Below are positions 34,083 to 42,456 of a DNA stretch of 57,187 nt, in pieces (position 1 is the first letter of the stretch; each line of letters starts with the position of its first letter). Source of the stretch: JAKLKS01 sp964370855 (GTDB lineage: Bacteria > Planctomycetota > JAJSAM01 > JAKLKS01); NCBI GenBank assembly GCA_964370855.1, contig CAYJMF010000014.1:1-57187 (forward strand). Reading direction: 5' to 3'. A model generated the notes under the pieces. That model saw only the letters and a list, made by a program, of their open reading frames with translations. It ran no database searches and had not been told where the DNA came from. The position numbers were made by a program, and so were the translations under genes.

Positions 34083-35746
34083 GCGATCCAGGGACGGAGA
34101 CCGGAACACCGCCGAAGAGCCGGGCGCGGTTCGCCCTGGACGTGGCCCTCGTCCGCGTCCGCTTCCTCGGGCTCTTCGTCGTCGTGGGACTCGTCGCCGG
34201 CCAGTGGGATCGGATCATCGCCCACTGGGAGAAGTGGACGCGCCCCTCCGCGGAACACGCCGACGCGGTCTCCGCCGTCGAGTACTTCTGCCCCATGCAC
34301 CCCCGGATCGTCCGGGAGGAGCCGGGCTCCTGCCCCATCTGCGGGATGCCCCTCAGCAGGAGGGTCAAGGGGGAGGCCGGGGACCTCCCGGCCGGCGTCC
34401 TCGCCCGCGTCCAGCTCTCCCCCTACCGCATCGCCCAGGGAGGCGTCCGCACCGCCGCCGTGGAGGCGAGGGCCCTGGTCCGCGAGGTCTCCGCCGTGGG
34501 CTTCATCGAGGTGGACGAGCGGAGGGAGAAGCGCATCGCCGCCCGCATCGCGGGCCGGGTGGACGGCGTCTCCGTGGACTTCACGGGGATACGGGTGGCC
34601 GAGGGGGACCCGCTGCTCTCCCTCTACAGCCCGGAGCTCCTCGCGACCCAGGAGGCGCTCCTCGCCTCGGCCCGGTCCCTGGCGGCGGTCCGGGAATCGG
34701 GGGCGGGGGGAGAGGGGCTCGATCGGGCGGAGAGGGTGCTCGCCTCGGCCCGCGACCGGCTGATCCTCTGGGGGCTCGCCCCGGACCAGGTGGCCTCCGT
34801 CCTGGCCTCGGGGAGGATCCAGGACCTCATGACGATCCGCTCCCCGCTGGCGGGTACGGTGCTCGAGAAGAAGGTCGTCGTGGGACAGTACGTGATGGAA
34901 GGGGACGACCTCTACCGCGTGGCGGACCTGGCGAAGGTCTGGATGCGGGCGCGGGTCTTCCCCTCGGACCTTCCGCTGGCCCGGATCGGGGCCCCCGTGG
35001 AGGCCGCCGCCGAGGGGCATCCCGGCGAGATCTTCCACGGAACCGTCGCCTTCGTGGACGCCGTCGTGGACCCGGCGACGAGGTCCGTCGGCGTGCGGGT
35101 GGACCTCGACAACCCCGGGGGCCGGCTCCTCCCGGGGATGTACGTGACGGCGAGGATCCGCGTCCCCGTGGCGGAAACGGAGCCCTTCGCGTCGAGGGCG
35201 GCCGTGGAGGGGCCACCGACCGCGGCCCCGGGAGCGTCCCTCTGGACCTGCCCGATGCATCCCGAGGTCGTCGCCGCGGAACCCGGCAAGTGCCCCAGGT
35301 GCGGCATGGACCTCGTGAAGAGGGAGATGGGGCCCGGCGAGGCCCTCCAGTGGTGGTGCCCCATGCACCCGGAGGTGACCGCGGATCACGCGGGCGAGGA
35401 GTGCGCGCAGTGCGGCGGGATGGAACTCGTCCCGCGGATCGCGACCTCCATCGCCGCCGGGACCGTGCCCGCCGTCCCCGAGCCCGCCGTCGTTGATACG
35501 GGGACCCGGAAGGTCGTCTACCGGGAGTCGAGCCCGGGGGTCTTCGACGCCGTGGAGGTCGTCCTCGGCCCCCGCGCGGACGGGTGGTACCCGGTGATCT
35601 CCGGCGTCGCCGTCGGCGACCGCGTCGTGGCGGCGGGGGCGTTCCTCGTGGACGCGGAGACGCGCCTCAACCCCTCCGCGGCGGCGGCCTACTTCGGCGC
35701 CTCGGGGTCGCCGTCCGCCGGCCCGGATCGCGGGAAGGGGAAGTAG
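34079..35746 (+). CDS. CusB-like periplasmic adaptor with three heavy-metal-binding ribbons
   Basis: A 555-residue RND adaptor. A transmembrane helix (~27-45) is followed by a heavy-metal-binding domain (FCPMHPRIVREEPGSCPICG, ~69-92), then the CusB core: RVDGVSVDFTGIRVAEGDPL lipoyl half, a short hairpin, SPLAGTVLEKKVVVGQYV, and beta-barrel segments. Two further ribbons with the same CPMHP pattern stand at ~390-412 and ~426-448, inserted within the C-terminal membrane-proximal part. These ribbons should bind Cu/Ag and feed the pump. Copper/silver is the likely substrate. Start ATG 34079 overlaps the previous stop. Confidence 0.9.
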   Translation: MSDPGTETGTPPKSRARFALDVALVRVRFLGLFVVVGLVAGQWDRIIAHWEKWTRPSAEHADAVSAVEYFCPMHPRIVREEPGSCPICGMPLSRRVKGEAGDLPAGVLARVQLSPYRIAQGGVRTAAVEARALVREVSAVGFIEVDERREKRIAARIAGRVDGVSVDFTGIRVAEGDPLLSLYSPELLATQEALLASARSLAAVRESGAGGEGLDRAERVLASARDRLILWGLAPDQVASVLASGRIQDLMTIRSPLAGTVLEKKVVVGQYVMEGDDLYRVADLAKVWMRARVFPSDLPLARIGAPVEAAAEGHPGEIFHGTVAFVDAVVDPATRSVGVRVDLDNPGGRLLPGMYVTARIRVPVAETEPFASRAAVEGPPTAAPGASLWTCPMHPEVVAAEPGKCPRCGMDLVKREMGPGEALQWWCPMHPEVTADHAGEECAQCGGMELVPRIATSIAAGTVPAVPEPAVVDTGTRKVVYRESSPGVFDAVEVVLGPRADGWYPVISGVAVGDRVVAAGAFLVDAETRLNPSAAAAYFGASGSPSAGPDRGKGK

Positions 35747-35752
35747 GGCGCC

Positions 35753-38700
35753 GTGATCGAACGCATCATCGAGTACAGCGTCCGCAACCGCTTCCTCGTC
35801 ATCATCCTCGTCGCGGCGCTGGGCGTGGGGGGCGTTTACGCCGCCATGCACACCCCCGTGGACGCCATCCCCGACCTCTCCGAGAACCAGGTCATCGTCT
35901 TCACCGACTGGATGGGCAGGAGCCCCCAGGAGATCGAGGACCAGGTCACCTACCCGCTCTCCGTCAACCTCCAGGGGCTCCAGGGGGTGAAGTCGGTCCG
36001 TTCCTCGAGCGAGTTCAACTTCTCGATGATCAACGTGATCTTCGAGGACTCCATGGACTTCTACGACGCACGCCTCAGGGTCCTGGAGCGGCTCTCCCTC
36101 GCCAACACGTTCCTGCCGCAGGGAGTGGTCCCGTACCTCGCCCCCGACGCCACGGCGCTCGGCCAGATCTACTGGTACACGGTCGAGGGGGACGGCCGCG
36201 ACCTCGGGGAGCTGCGGGCGATCCAGGACTGGTACGTCCGCTACCAGCTCAACTCCGTGCCGGGGGTGGCCCAGGTCGCCTCCGTGGGCGGGTTCCCGCG
36301 GGAGTACCAGGTCGACATCGACCCCGATCGCCTGCGCGCCTACGGCGTGACTCTGGGGGAGATCTACTCCGCCGTCGCGCGCTCCAACTCCGCCGTTGGC
36401 GGGCGGGTGGCGCAGAAGGGCAACGCCGAGTACCTGGTGCGGTCCATCGCCTGGATCCGGGACGTGCGCGACATCGAGGGCGTCGTCGTCGCCTCGCGCG
36501 GGGGGGTGCCGGTCACCGTGGGGCAGGTGGCGACCGTCCAGCTCGGGAGCGAGTTCCGCCGCAGCGTCCTGGAGAAGGGGGGCCGCGAGGCGACGGGCGG
36601 GGTCGTCATGATGCGCTTCGGGGAGAATCCCCTCGACGTGACCCGCCGCGTGAAGGACAAGATCGCGGACCTCCAGGACGGCCTCCCCCCGGGGGTGCGG
36701 ATCGTGCCCTTCTACGAGAGGACGCGACTCGTCGAGGAGGCCCTCGAGACGGTCACGGGGACCGTGCGCGAGGAGATCATCGTCGCCAGCATCATGGTCC
36801 TACTCATCCTCGGCCACTTCGGGGGGGCGCTGATCATCTGCATCTCCCTTCCCCTGGCGGTCTTCATCACCTTCATCCTCATGAAGGCCATCGGGGTCCC
36901 GAGCAACATCATGTCCCTCTCCGGGATCGCCATCGCCATCGCGGTCGTGGTGGACCAGTCCATCGTGATGACGGAGAACTCGATGCATCACCTCCGCCGG
37001 AAGTTCGGCGACGGAAAGGTGACGGGGGACCAGGTCGCCTACCTGCTCCCGGCCCTGAAGGAGGTGGGCCGTCCCCTCTTCTTCTCGGTCCTCATCATGC
37101 TGCTCTCCTTCCTCCCCGTCTTCGCGCTCGGCGGGATGGAGGGGAAGATGTTCCATCCCCTCGCCTTCACGAAGACCTTCGCCCTCGTCGCCGCCCTCTT
37201 CCTGACCATCACGCTGCTGCCCGCCCTCATCCCCCTCGTGATGCGGGGCCGCATGAAGGACGAGCGGGAGAACTGGCTCGTCCGCTCCTTCATCAACGTG
37301 TACGAGCCCATCCTCCGCTGGCTGATGCCGCATCCGGGCCCCGTCGTCTTCTTCATGGCGGCGCTCTTCCTCCTGGCGAGCGGGTTCCTCGGGATGCCGA
37401 TCGTGACGGCGGTCCTCGCCTTCCTGGCGGCGCTCAGCGCCGCACTCATGAGGACGCTCGCGACGCGCGGAATCGCCCTCGGGATCACGCTGGCCGTCTC
37501 CTTCGTCGCCTTCAGCACGGACCCCATCGGACGGGAGTTCATGCCGCCCCTCGACGAGGGGTCCATCCTCGACATGCCCGTCACGGTGCCCCGCGCCTCG
37601 ATCACCCAGGTGGCCGACGATCTCAAGGCCCGCAACCGGCTGATCGACTCCTTCCCCGAGGTCGAACTGGCCGTCGGAAAGGCCGGCCGTGCGGACACCC
37701 CCACCGACCCCTCGCCGATCGAGATGGTCGAGACCATCGTCAACCTCCGCCCCCGGGACCTCTGGCCGCGGCGCCACCTCCGGTTCGGGAACGCCCTGTC
37801 GCGGGGGGACCGTGTCGTCGATCTCCTGGAGGAGGCCGGGCTCCTCCGGGCCCACGCGACGGCGGCGGATCGGGAGTCCCTCGTGAACGACGCCGCCATG
37901 GCGGCGGTGACCCGCCTGGACGGGGGGCTGCGGGCCCACGCCCGGGACCGTCTGCGGGAGCAGGCGCCGGTCTTCGGCCGCGCCGTCGTCGAGGCCGTCG
38001 TCCGCGCGACCGTGGATCGGATCCGGGACAACGGCCTGCTCCTCCGGGACGTGCCGGAGGCGGAGGTATCGGCCGCCGTGGACGCCCTCGCCGGCACCTG
38101 GGGACCCCGGCTCGTCGAGGCACCCCTGGAGCCGGACGTCCTGGCCATCGCCCGCCTCGTCGGGGACCGGCTCGTGGAGGCGGGGGCCGCGGCGGAATCC
38201 CCCGACCTGCTCGCCGTCCGCAGGGGGGCGGTGGCCGTGGCCTTCCGCGGCGCCGCGGAGGCCTTCGGCGCGGATCCTGCGACTCCCTCCCGGGCGATGC
38301 TCTCCGCGGTGGAAAGGCGCCTCCACGACCTGCTCCGGGAGCACACCCTCCGCGTGGACGACGAACTGGATGTCCGGGCGGCGGGGCTCTTCGCCGAAGG
38401 GGCCGTCTCCGGCGCCCTCGACTCCGCCCGCGGCCGCGGGTGGCTCGCCCGGGAGCCGTCTCCGGAGGAGTCCGTTCGTTTCCTCGCCTCCGCCTCCGGC
38501 GCGTTCCGGGGCACGCTCCTCTGGCGGAAGTCCAAGGGCGACCTGCTCCAGGAGATGGACTCGGTCATCCAGATGCCCGGGTGGGGGAACATCTGGACCC
38601 AGCCCATCATCAACCGGGTGGACATGCTCGCCACGGGCGTGCGGACCATGGTGGGGGTGAAGGTCTACGGGCGGACGCTCGAGGAGATCCGCGCGGTCTC

Positions 38701-39856
38701 CGAGGAGGTCTCCACCGTCCTGCGGTCCGTGCCCGGGGCGGTGGACGTCTTCCCCGACCAGATCACCGGGAAGCCCTACATCGAGATCCGGCCCGACAGG
38801 GAGAAGGCGGCCCGGTACGGGCTCTCCGTCGCCGACATCCAGGACACCGTCGAGGTCGCCCTCGGCGGGCGGGTGCTCACGACCACCGTCGAGGGGCGCG
38901 AGCGGTTCCCCGTCCGGGTCCGGTACTCGCGGGACTTCCGGGAGGACGAGGAGGTCCTCCGGCGGACCCTGGTGACGGCAGGCTCCTCCGGGGGGGGCGG
39001 CGGCATGGCCCCGGCGACGGGGGGGATGGAGGCCGCGGCGCCGGGGACCGCGTCCGTCCCCCTGCAGGTGCCCCTCTCGGACGTGGCGTCCATCGGGGTC
39101 GCCGAGGGTCCGGCCATGATCAAGAGCGAGAACGGGCTCCTGCGATCCTACGTGCAGCTCAACGTCCGCGGCCGCGACGTGGTCTCCTTCGTCGAGGACG
39201 CCCGGCGCGCGGTGGCCGCCGGGGTGGTGCTCCCCGAGGGCTCCTACCTGGAATGGACGGGGCAGTTCGAGCACCAGGTCCGGGCGCGCAAGACCCTGTC
39301 CATCGTCGTGCCCCTGGTGATCCTCCTCATCCTCGTGATCCTCCACCTCACCTACCGGGACTTCGCCGACACCGCGCTCATGATGCTGGCGATCCCCGGG
39401 GCCGTGGCCGGAGGCATCCTCTTCCAGGCCATCTTCGGGTTCAACTTCAGCGTCGCGGTCTGGGTCGGCTACATCGCCTGCTTCGGGATGGCCACGGAGA
39501 CGGGGATCATCATGCTCGTCTACCTCCGCGAGGCCGTGGAGCGCCGCGGGGGGCTGGAGAAGATCGGCTCCCTCGATGAGCTGAAGGAGACCATCATCGA
39601 GGGGGCCGTCCACCGGCTCCGGCCGAAGCTCCTCACCGAGGGCACCGACATCATCGGGCTCGCCCCGATGCTCTGGGCCTCGGGGACCGGGGCCGAGTTC
39701 ATGCGCCCCATGGCCGCGCCCGTGCTCGGGGGGATCCTCATGGCCGACGAGGTCGTCGACGTCTTCCTCCCGGTGCTCTTCTACTGGGTCCGCGCGCGGC
39801 GCTGGCGGAGGCTCCATCCGGAGGCGGGGACGACGGCGGTCCCGGCGGGCGCCTGA
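35753..39856 (+). CDS. CusA/CzcA-family heavy-metal RND efflux pump with large insertion
   Basis: A 1367-residue inner-membrane proton/metal antiporter; typical CusA is ~1050. The N-terminus (IEYSVRNRFLVIILVAALG, AIPDLSENQVIVF) and the helix with charged relay residues (VVVDQSIVMTENS) are standard. Residues ~672-928 are an extra helical, Ala/Arg/Glu-rich block between LRPRDLWPRR and LLQEMDSVIQMPGW, where normal CusA has a ~15-residue linker in the second periplasmic loop. A short Gly/Met-rich insert lies at ~1080-1105. The C-terminus regains the usual GTGAEFMRPMAAPVLGG. GTG 35753 starts 6 nt after the adaptor stop. Last gene of the operon. Confidence 0.93.
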   Translation: MIERIIEYSVRNRFLVIILVAALGVGGVYAAMHTPVDAIPDLSENQVIVFTDWMGRSPQEIEDQVTYPLSVNLQGLQGVKSVRSSSEFNFSMINVIFEDSMDFYDARLRVLERLSLANTFLPQGVVPYLAPDATALGQIYWYTVEGDGRDLGELRAIQDWYVRYQLNSVPGVAQVASVGGFPREYQVDIDPDRLRAYGVTLGEIYSAVARSNSAVGGRVAQKGNAEYLVRSIAWIRDVRDIEGVVVASRGGVPVTVGQVATVQLGSEFRRSVLEKGGREATGGVVMMRFGENPLDVTRRVKDKIADLQDGLPPGVRIVPFYERTRLVEEALETVTGTVREEIIVASIMVLLILGHFGGALIICISLPLAVFITFILMKAIGVPSNIMSLSGIAIAIAVVVDQSIVMTENSMHHLRRKFGDGKVTGDQVAYLLPALKEVGRPLFFSVLIMLLSFLPVFALGGMEGKMFHPLAFTKTFALVAALFLTITLLPALIPLVMRGRMKDERENWLVRSFINVYEPILRWLMPHPGPVVFFMAALFLLASGFLGMPIVTAVLAFLAALSAALMRTLATRGIALGITLAVSFVAFSTDPIGREFMPPLDEGSILDMPVTVPRASITQVADDLKARNRLIDSFPEVELAVGKAGRADTPTDPSPIEMVETIVNLRPRDLWPRRHLRFGNALSRGDRVVDLLEEAGLLRAHATAADRESLVNDAAMAAVTRLDGGLRAHARDRLREQAPVFGRAVVEAVVRATVDRIRDNGLLLRDVPEAEVSAAVDALAGTWGPRLVEAPLEPDVLAIARLVGDRLVEAGAAAESPDLLAVRRGAVAVAFRGAAEAFGADPATPSRAMLSAVERRLHDLLREHTLRVDDELDVRAAGLFAEGAVSGALDSARGRGWLAREPSPEESVRFLASASGAFRGTLLWRKSKGDLLQEMDSVIQMPGWGNIWTQPIINRVDMLATGVRTMVGVKVYGRTLEEIRAVSEEVSTVLRSVPGAVDVFPDQITGKPYIEIRPDREKAARYGLSVADIQDTVEVALGGRVLTTTVEGRERFPVRVRYSRDFREDEEVLRRTLVTAGSSGGGGGMAPATGGMEAAAPGTASVPLQVPLSDVASIGVAEGPAMIKSENGLLRSYVQLNVRGRDVVSFVEDARRAVAAGVVLPEGSYLEWTGQFEHQVRARKTLSIVVPLVILLILVILHLTYRDFADTALMMLAIPGAVAGGILFQAIFGFNFSVAVWVGYIACFGMATETGIIMLVYLREAVERRGGLEKIGSLDELKETIIEGAVHRLRPKLLTEGTDIIGLAPMLWASGTGAEFMRPMAAPVLGGILMADEVVDVFLPVLFYWVRARRWRRLHPEAGTTAVPAGA

Positions 39857-39875
39857 CTCGACCCGGCCCCGGCGC

Positions 39876-40039
39876 CTACTTCACGGGGGGCCCCGGCGGG
39901 GATTCCACCGACGGGTCGAGGAGGCGGCGGGGCTCCGACTCGTCCTCGGCGAGGGACCAGCGGCCCGGCGGGAGGTCGGCCAGGAGGTGGCGGAGGCCCG
40001 AGGGCCAGCGGACCTCCACGGAGACCGGGCCCTCCCCGG
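39876..40039 (-). pseudogene. C-terminal remnant of an ASPIC/UnbV-domain protein
   Basis: The 51 codons before the stop at 39876 read GPVSVEVRWPSGLRHLLADLPPGRW and on to an acidic tail (given here in continuous sense but broken by the upstream gene end), matching the end of an ASPIC/UnbV domain (VEVRWPSG...DLP). No start or upstream part exists; the neighbouring gene stop is at 40040. It seems to be the tail left by a deletion or rearrangement. Confidence 0.6.
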
Positions 40040-40915
40040 CTACTTGCCCGACTCCCTGGCCGGCTCCTTCGCCGGCTCCTTCGCCGGCTCCACGATCTTC
40101 CACTTCAGCTTCAGGGCCTTGAGGGCCTTCTCCCGCTCCTCCGTTGTCTTCGCGTCGTCCACCTTCTTCACGGCCGCGGCGGCGTCCTTCCACTCGATCC
40201 CGGCCTTCTTGAGCGCCGCCTCCGGGTCCGCCATGAACTTCCCCGAGCACATGGGGCAGCAGTGCCCGACGCGCAGCCCGTTCCACGTGCTGAAGGTCTT
40301 CCCGTCGGGTTTCCCGCCCATGATGGGGCACTTCTCATTGCCGAGGTCCACGAGGAGGGCCGGCTTCGCGGCCGGGGCCTCGGGTTCGCGGGCCACCTTC
40401 CACTTCGCCCGGATCGCCTTCAGCGCGGCGGCGCGATCCTCGGGCGTCTTCGCGTCGTTCGCCTTCTTCACCGCCGCGGCGGCGTCCTTCCAGGCGATGG
40501 AGGCCCCGTCGAGGGCGGCGGCCGGATCCGCGGCGAACTTCTTCACGCAGCCCGGGCAGCAGTGGCCGACGCGGAGGCCGTTCCACTCGCTGAAGGTCGA
40601 CCCGTCGGGCTTGCCGCCCATGATGGGGCACTTCTCGTTCCCGAGATCCACGAGGAGGCCCTTCGACGCGGCGGGCACCTCGGCCGTCTTCGCCTGGCCT
40701 CCCGCCGCACCGTGTTCGTGACCGCCCTCCGCGGGCGCGGCGGCCGCGCCGCCTCCGCCGCAGCAGTCGCCGCCCGCGGGCGGGGACGCCTTCGCCGCCA
40801 CGGGGTGGCTCGCGATCCCGAGACCGCCCGCGATCACTCCCGCCGTGCAGAGGACCGCGAGGGTCCTCCGGACCGGCTTCCGTCCGCCACCATCGTCTCC
40901 GCAGCATCCGCTCAT
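40040..40915 (-). CDS. Exported protein with two YHS-like metal-binding repeats
   Basis: A 291-residue protein. A Cys-rich start (MSGCCGDD) precedes a hydrophobic segment (~19-40), then a CCGGGG/His-rich stretch. Two near-identical ~110-residue units follow (about 80-185 and 190-285), each with EKCPIMGGKPDG, WNGLRVGHCCP and a C-x(2)-KF ending, like YHS/TRASH-type copper-binding ribbons, plus a helical WKDAAAAVKK segment. It probably binds Cu/Ag in the periplasm as a chaperone or buffer. ATG 40915 has AAGGAGA upstream and a sigma-54 promoter before that. The internal duplication is recent, judging from near-identical motifs. Confidence 0.8.
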   Translation of the reverse strand: MSGCCGDDGGGRKPVRRTLAVLCTAGVIAGGLGIASHPVAAKASPPAGGDCCGGGGAAAAPAEGGHEHGAAGGQAKTAEVPAASKGLLVDLGNEKCPIMGGKPDGSTFSEWNGLRVGHCCPGCVKKFAADPAAALDGASIAWKDAAAAVKKANDAKTPEDRAAALKAIRAKWKVAREPEAPAAKPALLVDLGNEKCPIMGGKPDGKTFSTWNGLRVGHCCPMCSGKFMADPEAALKKAGIEWKDAAAAVKKVDDAKTTEEREKALKALKLKWKIVEPAKEPAKEPARESGK

Positions 40916-40961
40916 GTTCGTCTCCTTGTCCGGGGAGAACGCCCCGGTGCCCCCTCCCAGC

Positions 40962-40976
40962 GCAAACACGGTGCCG
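40962..40976 (-). promoter_or_regulatory. Putative sigma-54 promoter of the metal-binding-protein gene
   Basis: On the minus strand CGGCACC-GTGT-TTGC, with GG (40975-40974) and GC (40963-40962) 10 nt apart, matches 9 of 11 consensus positions. The start site would be ~40950, leaving a 35-nt leader containing the AAGGAGA ribosome site. Confidence 0.65.
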
Positions 40977-41040
40977 GAGGCCGGCGAGGGCGGACGGGGC
41001 GCCCGGGGGAGGGATCGTGGGGCATCCGAGACCCGGCGGC

Positions 41041-41056
41041 TGTGGCATCCGCCACA
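41041..41056. promoter_or_regulatory. Palindromic operator/UAS upstream of the metal-binding-protein gene
   Basis: TGTGGC-ATCC-GCCACA is a perfect 6-bp inverted repeat centred ~98 bp upstream of the predicted sigma-54 start. It shares TGTGGCA-N4-CCACA with 31096-31111. It also lies just after the regulator gene stop, so a terminator role is an alternative, but no T-tract follows. Confidence 0.6.
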
Positions 41057-41067
41057 CCGTGCCGCCG

Positions 41068-42456
41068 TCAGGAGCCCTTCAGGCCGTGCTTCTCCATCCG
41101 GTAGATGAGGGTCTGGCGGGTGATGCCGAGCAGGGCTGCGGCCTTCGTCTGGTTGCCGCCGGTCCTCTCGAGGGCCTTCCGGAGGAGGGTCCTCTCCAGC
41201 TCCGCGAGGTCGATGCCGCCCTCGGGGATCTCCACGGTGCGGAGGTCGAACCGCCCCGGCCCGAGGGAGCCGGCCGGCGGCCCGGAGCGGATCTCCTCCG
41301 ACAGGTCCCCGGCCTCGAGCCGGCCTCCGCCCCTGCGGAGGAGCACCGCCCGGCGCAGCTCGTTCTCCATCTCCCGGACGTTCCCCGGCCAGTGCCACGC
41401 CGCCAGGAGCCGCAGGGCCTCCGGCGCCACCTCCAGGCCCGCGGCGCCGTGCCTGGCGAGGAGGTGGTTCACGAGCAGGGGCAGATCCTCGGCTCGCTCG
41501 CGAAGGGGGGGAAGCCGGAGGACCATGACGGCGATGCGGTGGTAGAGGTCCCGCCGGAAGGCGCCCTCCTCGACGGCCGTCGTCAGGTCGCGATTCGTGG
41601 CGGCGATGACGCGGACGTCGGCCCGGACCTCCTTCTCGCCGCCCACGGGGCGCACCTCCCCGCTCTCGAGGGCGCGCAGCATCTTGGACTGGAGGTCGGT
41701 GCGCATCTCCCCGATCTCGTCGAGGAAGAGGGTCCCCCCGTCGGCCCGGCGGAACAGCCCGGTCCGTGCGGAATCCGCTCCCGTGAAGGCCCCCTTCTCC
41801 ACGCCGAAGAGCTCCGCCTCGACGAGGGACTCGGGGATGGCGGCGACGTTCACCGTGACGAAGGGGCCCTTCGCCCGGGAGGAGTTGTAGTGGACCGCCC
41901 GGGCCAGCAGCTCCTTCCCCGTGCCGCTCTCCCCCAGAAGGAGGAGCGGAGCGTCCGTGGGGGCCACCCGCGACGCCTGCCGGAACACCTCCTGCATCGA
42001 CGGCGAGCCCCCGATCAGGTTTCCGAAGGAGAACTCCCGGGCGAGGGCCTCCGTGAGGCGGAGGTTCTCCTCGAGGAGGGCGCGGTGGCGCAGCGCGCGC
42101 TCCAGCGTGAGGAGGAGGACGTCCCGGTGGAACGGCTTCTCCACGTAGTCGAAGGCCCCCTTGCGCATGGCGTCGACCGCGGTCTCCACGGACCCGTGGG
42201 CCGTGATGACGACGACGGGCAGGGCCGGGTCGAGCCGCTTCGCCTCGCCGAGAAGGGCGATGCCGTCCATGCCCGGCATCTGGAGGTCCGTCACGAGGGC
42301 CGCGAAGCCTCCGCCGCGCAGAAGGGACAACGCCGGGATGCCCCCGTCGGCCGCCGCCACGGAGTAGCCCGCGTCCTCCAGGTGGCGCTCGATCACGCGC
42401 CGCACCGACGCGTCGTCGTCGGCCACGAGCACCTTCACCGGGGCGCCGCGGCTCAT
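41068..42456 (-). CDS. Sigma-54-dependent NtrC-family response regulator
   Basis: A 462-residue transcription activator. Receiver domain 1-125 with phospho-acceptor D57 (VTDLQMP) and K107. AAA+ domain ~145-385 with Walker A GESGTGKE (175-182), the sigma-54 contact loop GAFTGA (222-227) and Walker B GTLFLDEIGE (241-250). Fis-type helix-turn-helix at the end (NQTKAAALLGITRQTLIYRM). It is coupled to the kinase gene by an ATGA overlap. Its location beside metal-efflux genes with sigma-54 promoters points to copper/silver control; ZraR and relatives are functional analogues. Confidence 0.95.
   Translation of the reverse strand: MSRGAPVKVLVADDDASVRRVIERHLEDAGYSVAAADGGIPALSLLRGGGFAALVTDLQMPGMDGIALLGEAKRLDPALPVVVITAHGSVETAVDAMRKGAFDYVEKPFHRDVLLLTLERALRHRALLEENLRLTEALAREFSFGNLIGGSPSMQEVFRQASRVAPTDAPLLLLGESGTGKELLARAVHYNSSRAKGPFVTVNVAAIPESLVEAELFGVEKGAFTGADSARTGLFRRADGGTLFLDEIGEMRTDLQSKMLRALESGEVRPVGGEKEVRADVRVIAATNRDLTTAVEEGAFRRDLYHRIAVMVLRLPPLRERAEDLPLLVNHLLARHGAAGLEVAPEALRLLAAWHWPGNVREMENELRRAVLLRRGGGRLEAGDLSEEIRSGPPAGSLGPGRFDLRTVEIPEGGIDLAELERTLLRKALERTGGNQTKAAALLGITRQTLIYRMEKHGLKGS

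Noticed and set aside
39876..40331. A 151-codon minus-strand gene spanning the ASPIC/UnbV tail
   Set aside because: Only the last ~51 codons have family similarity; the upstream part is an out-of-frame reading of the metal-binding-protein gene.
41033..41065. The palindrome after the NtrC-type regulator gene as its terminator
   Set aside because: No T-tract follows, and a matching palindrome occurs upstream of the efflux operon where no gene ends; an operator is the better reading, but a double role is possible.
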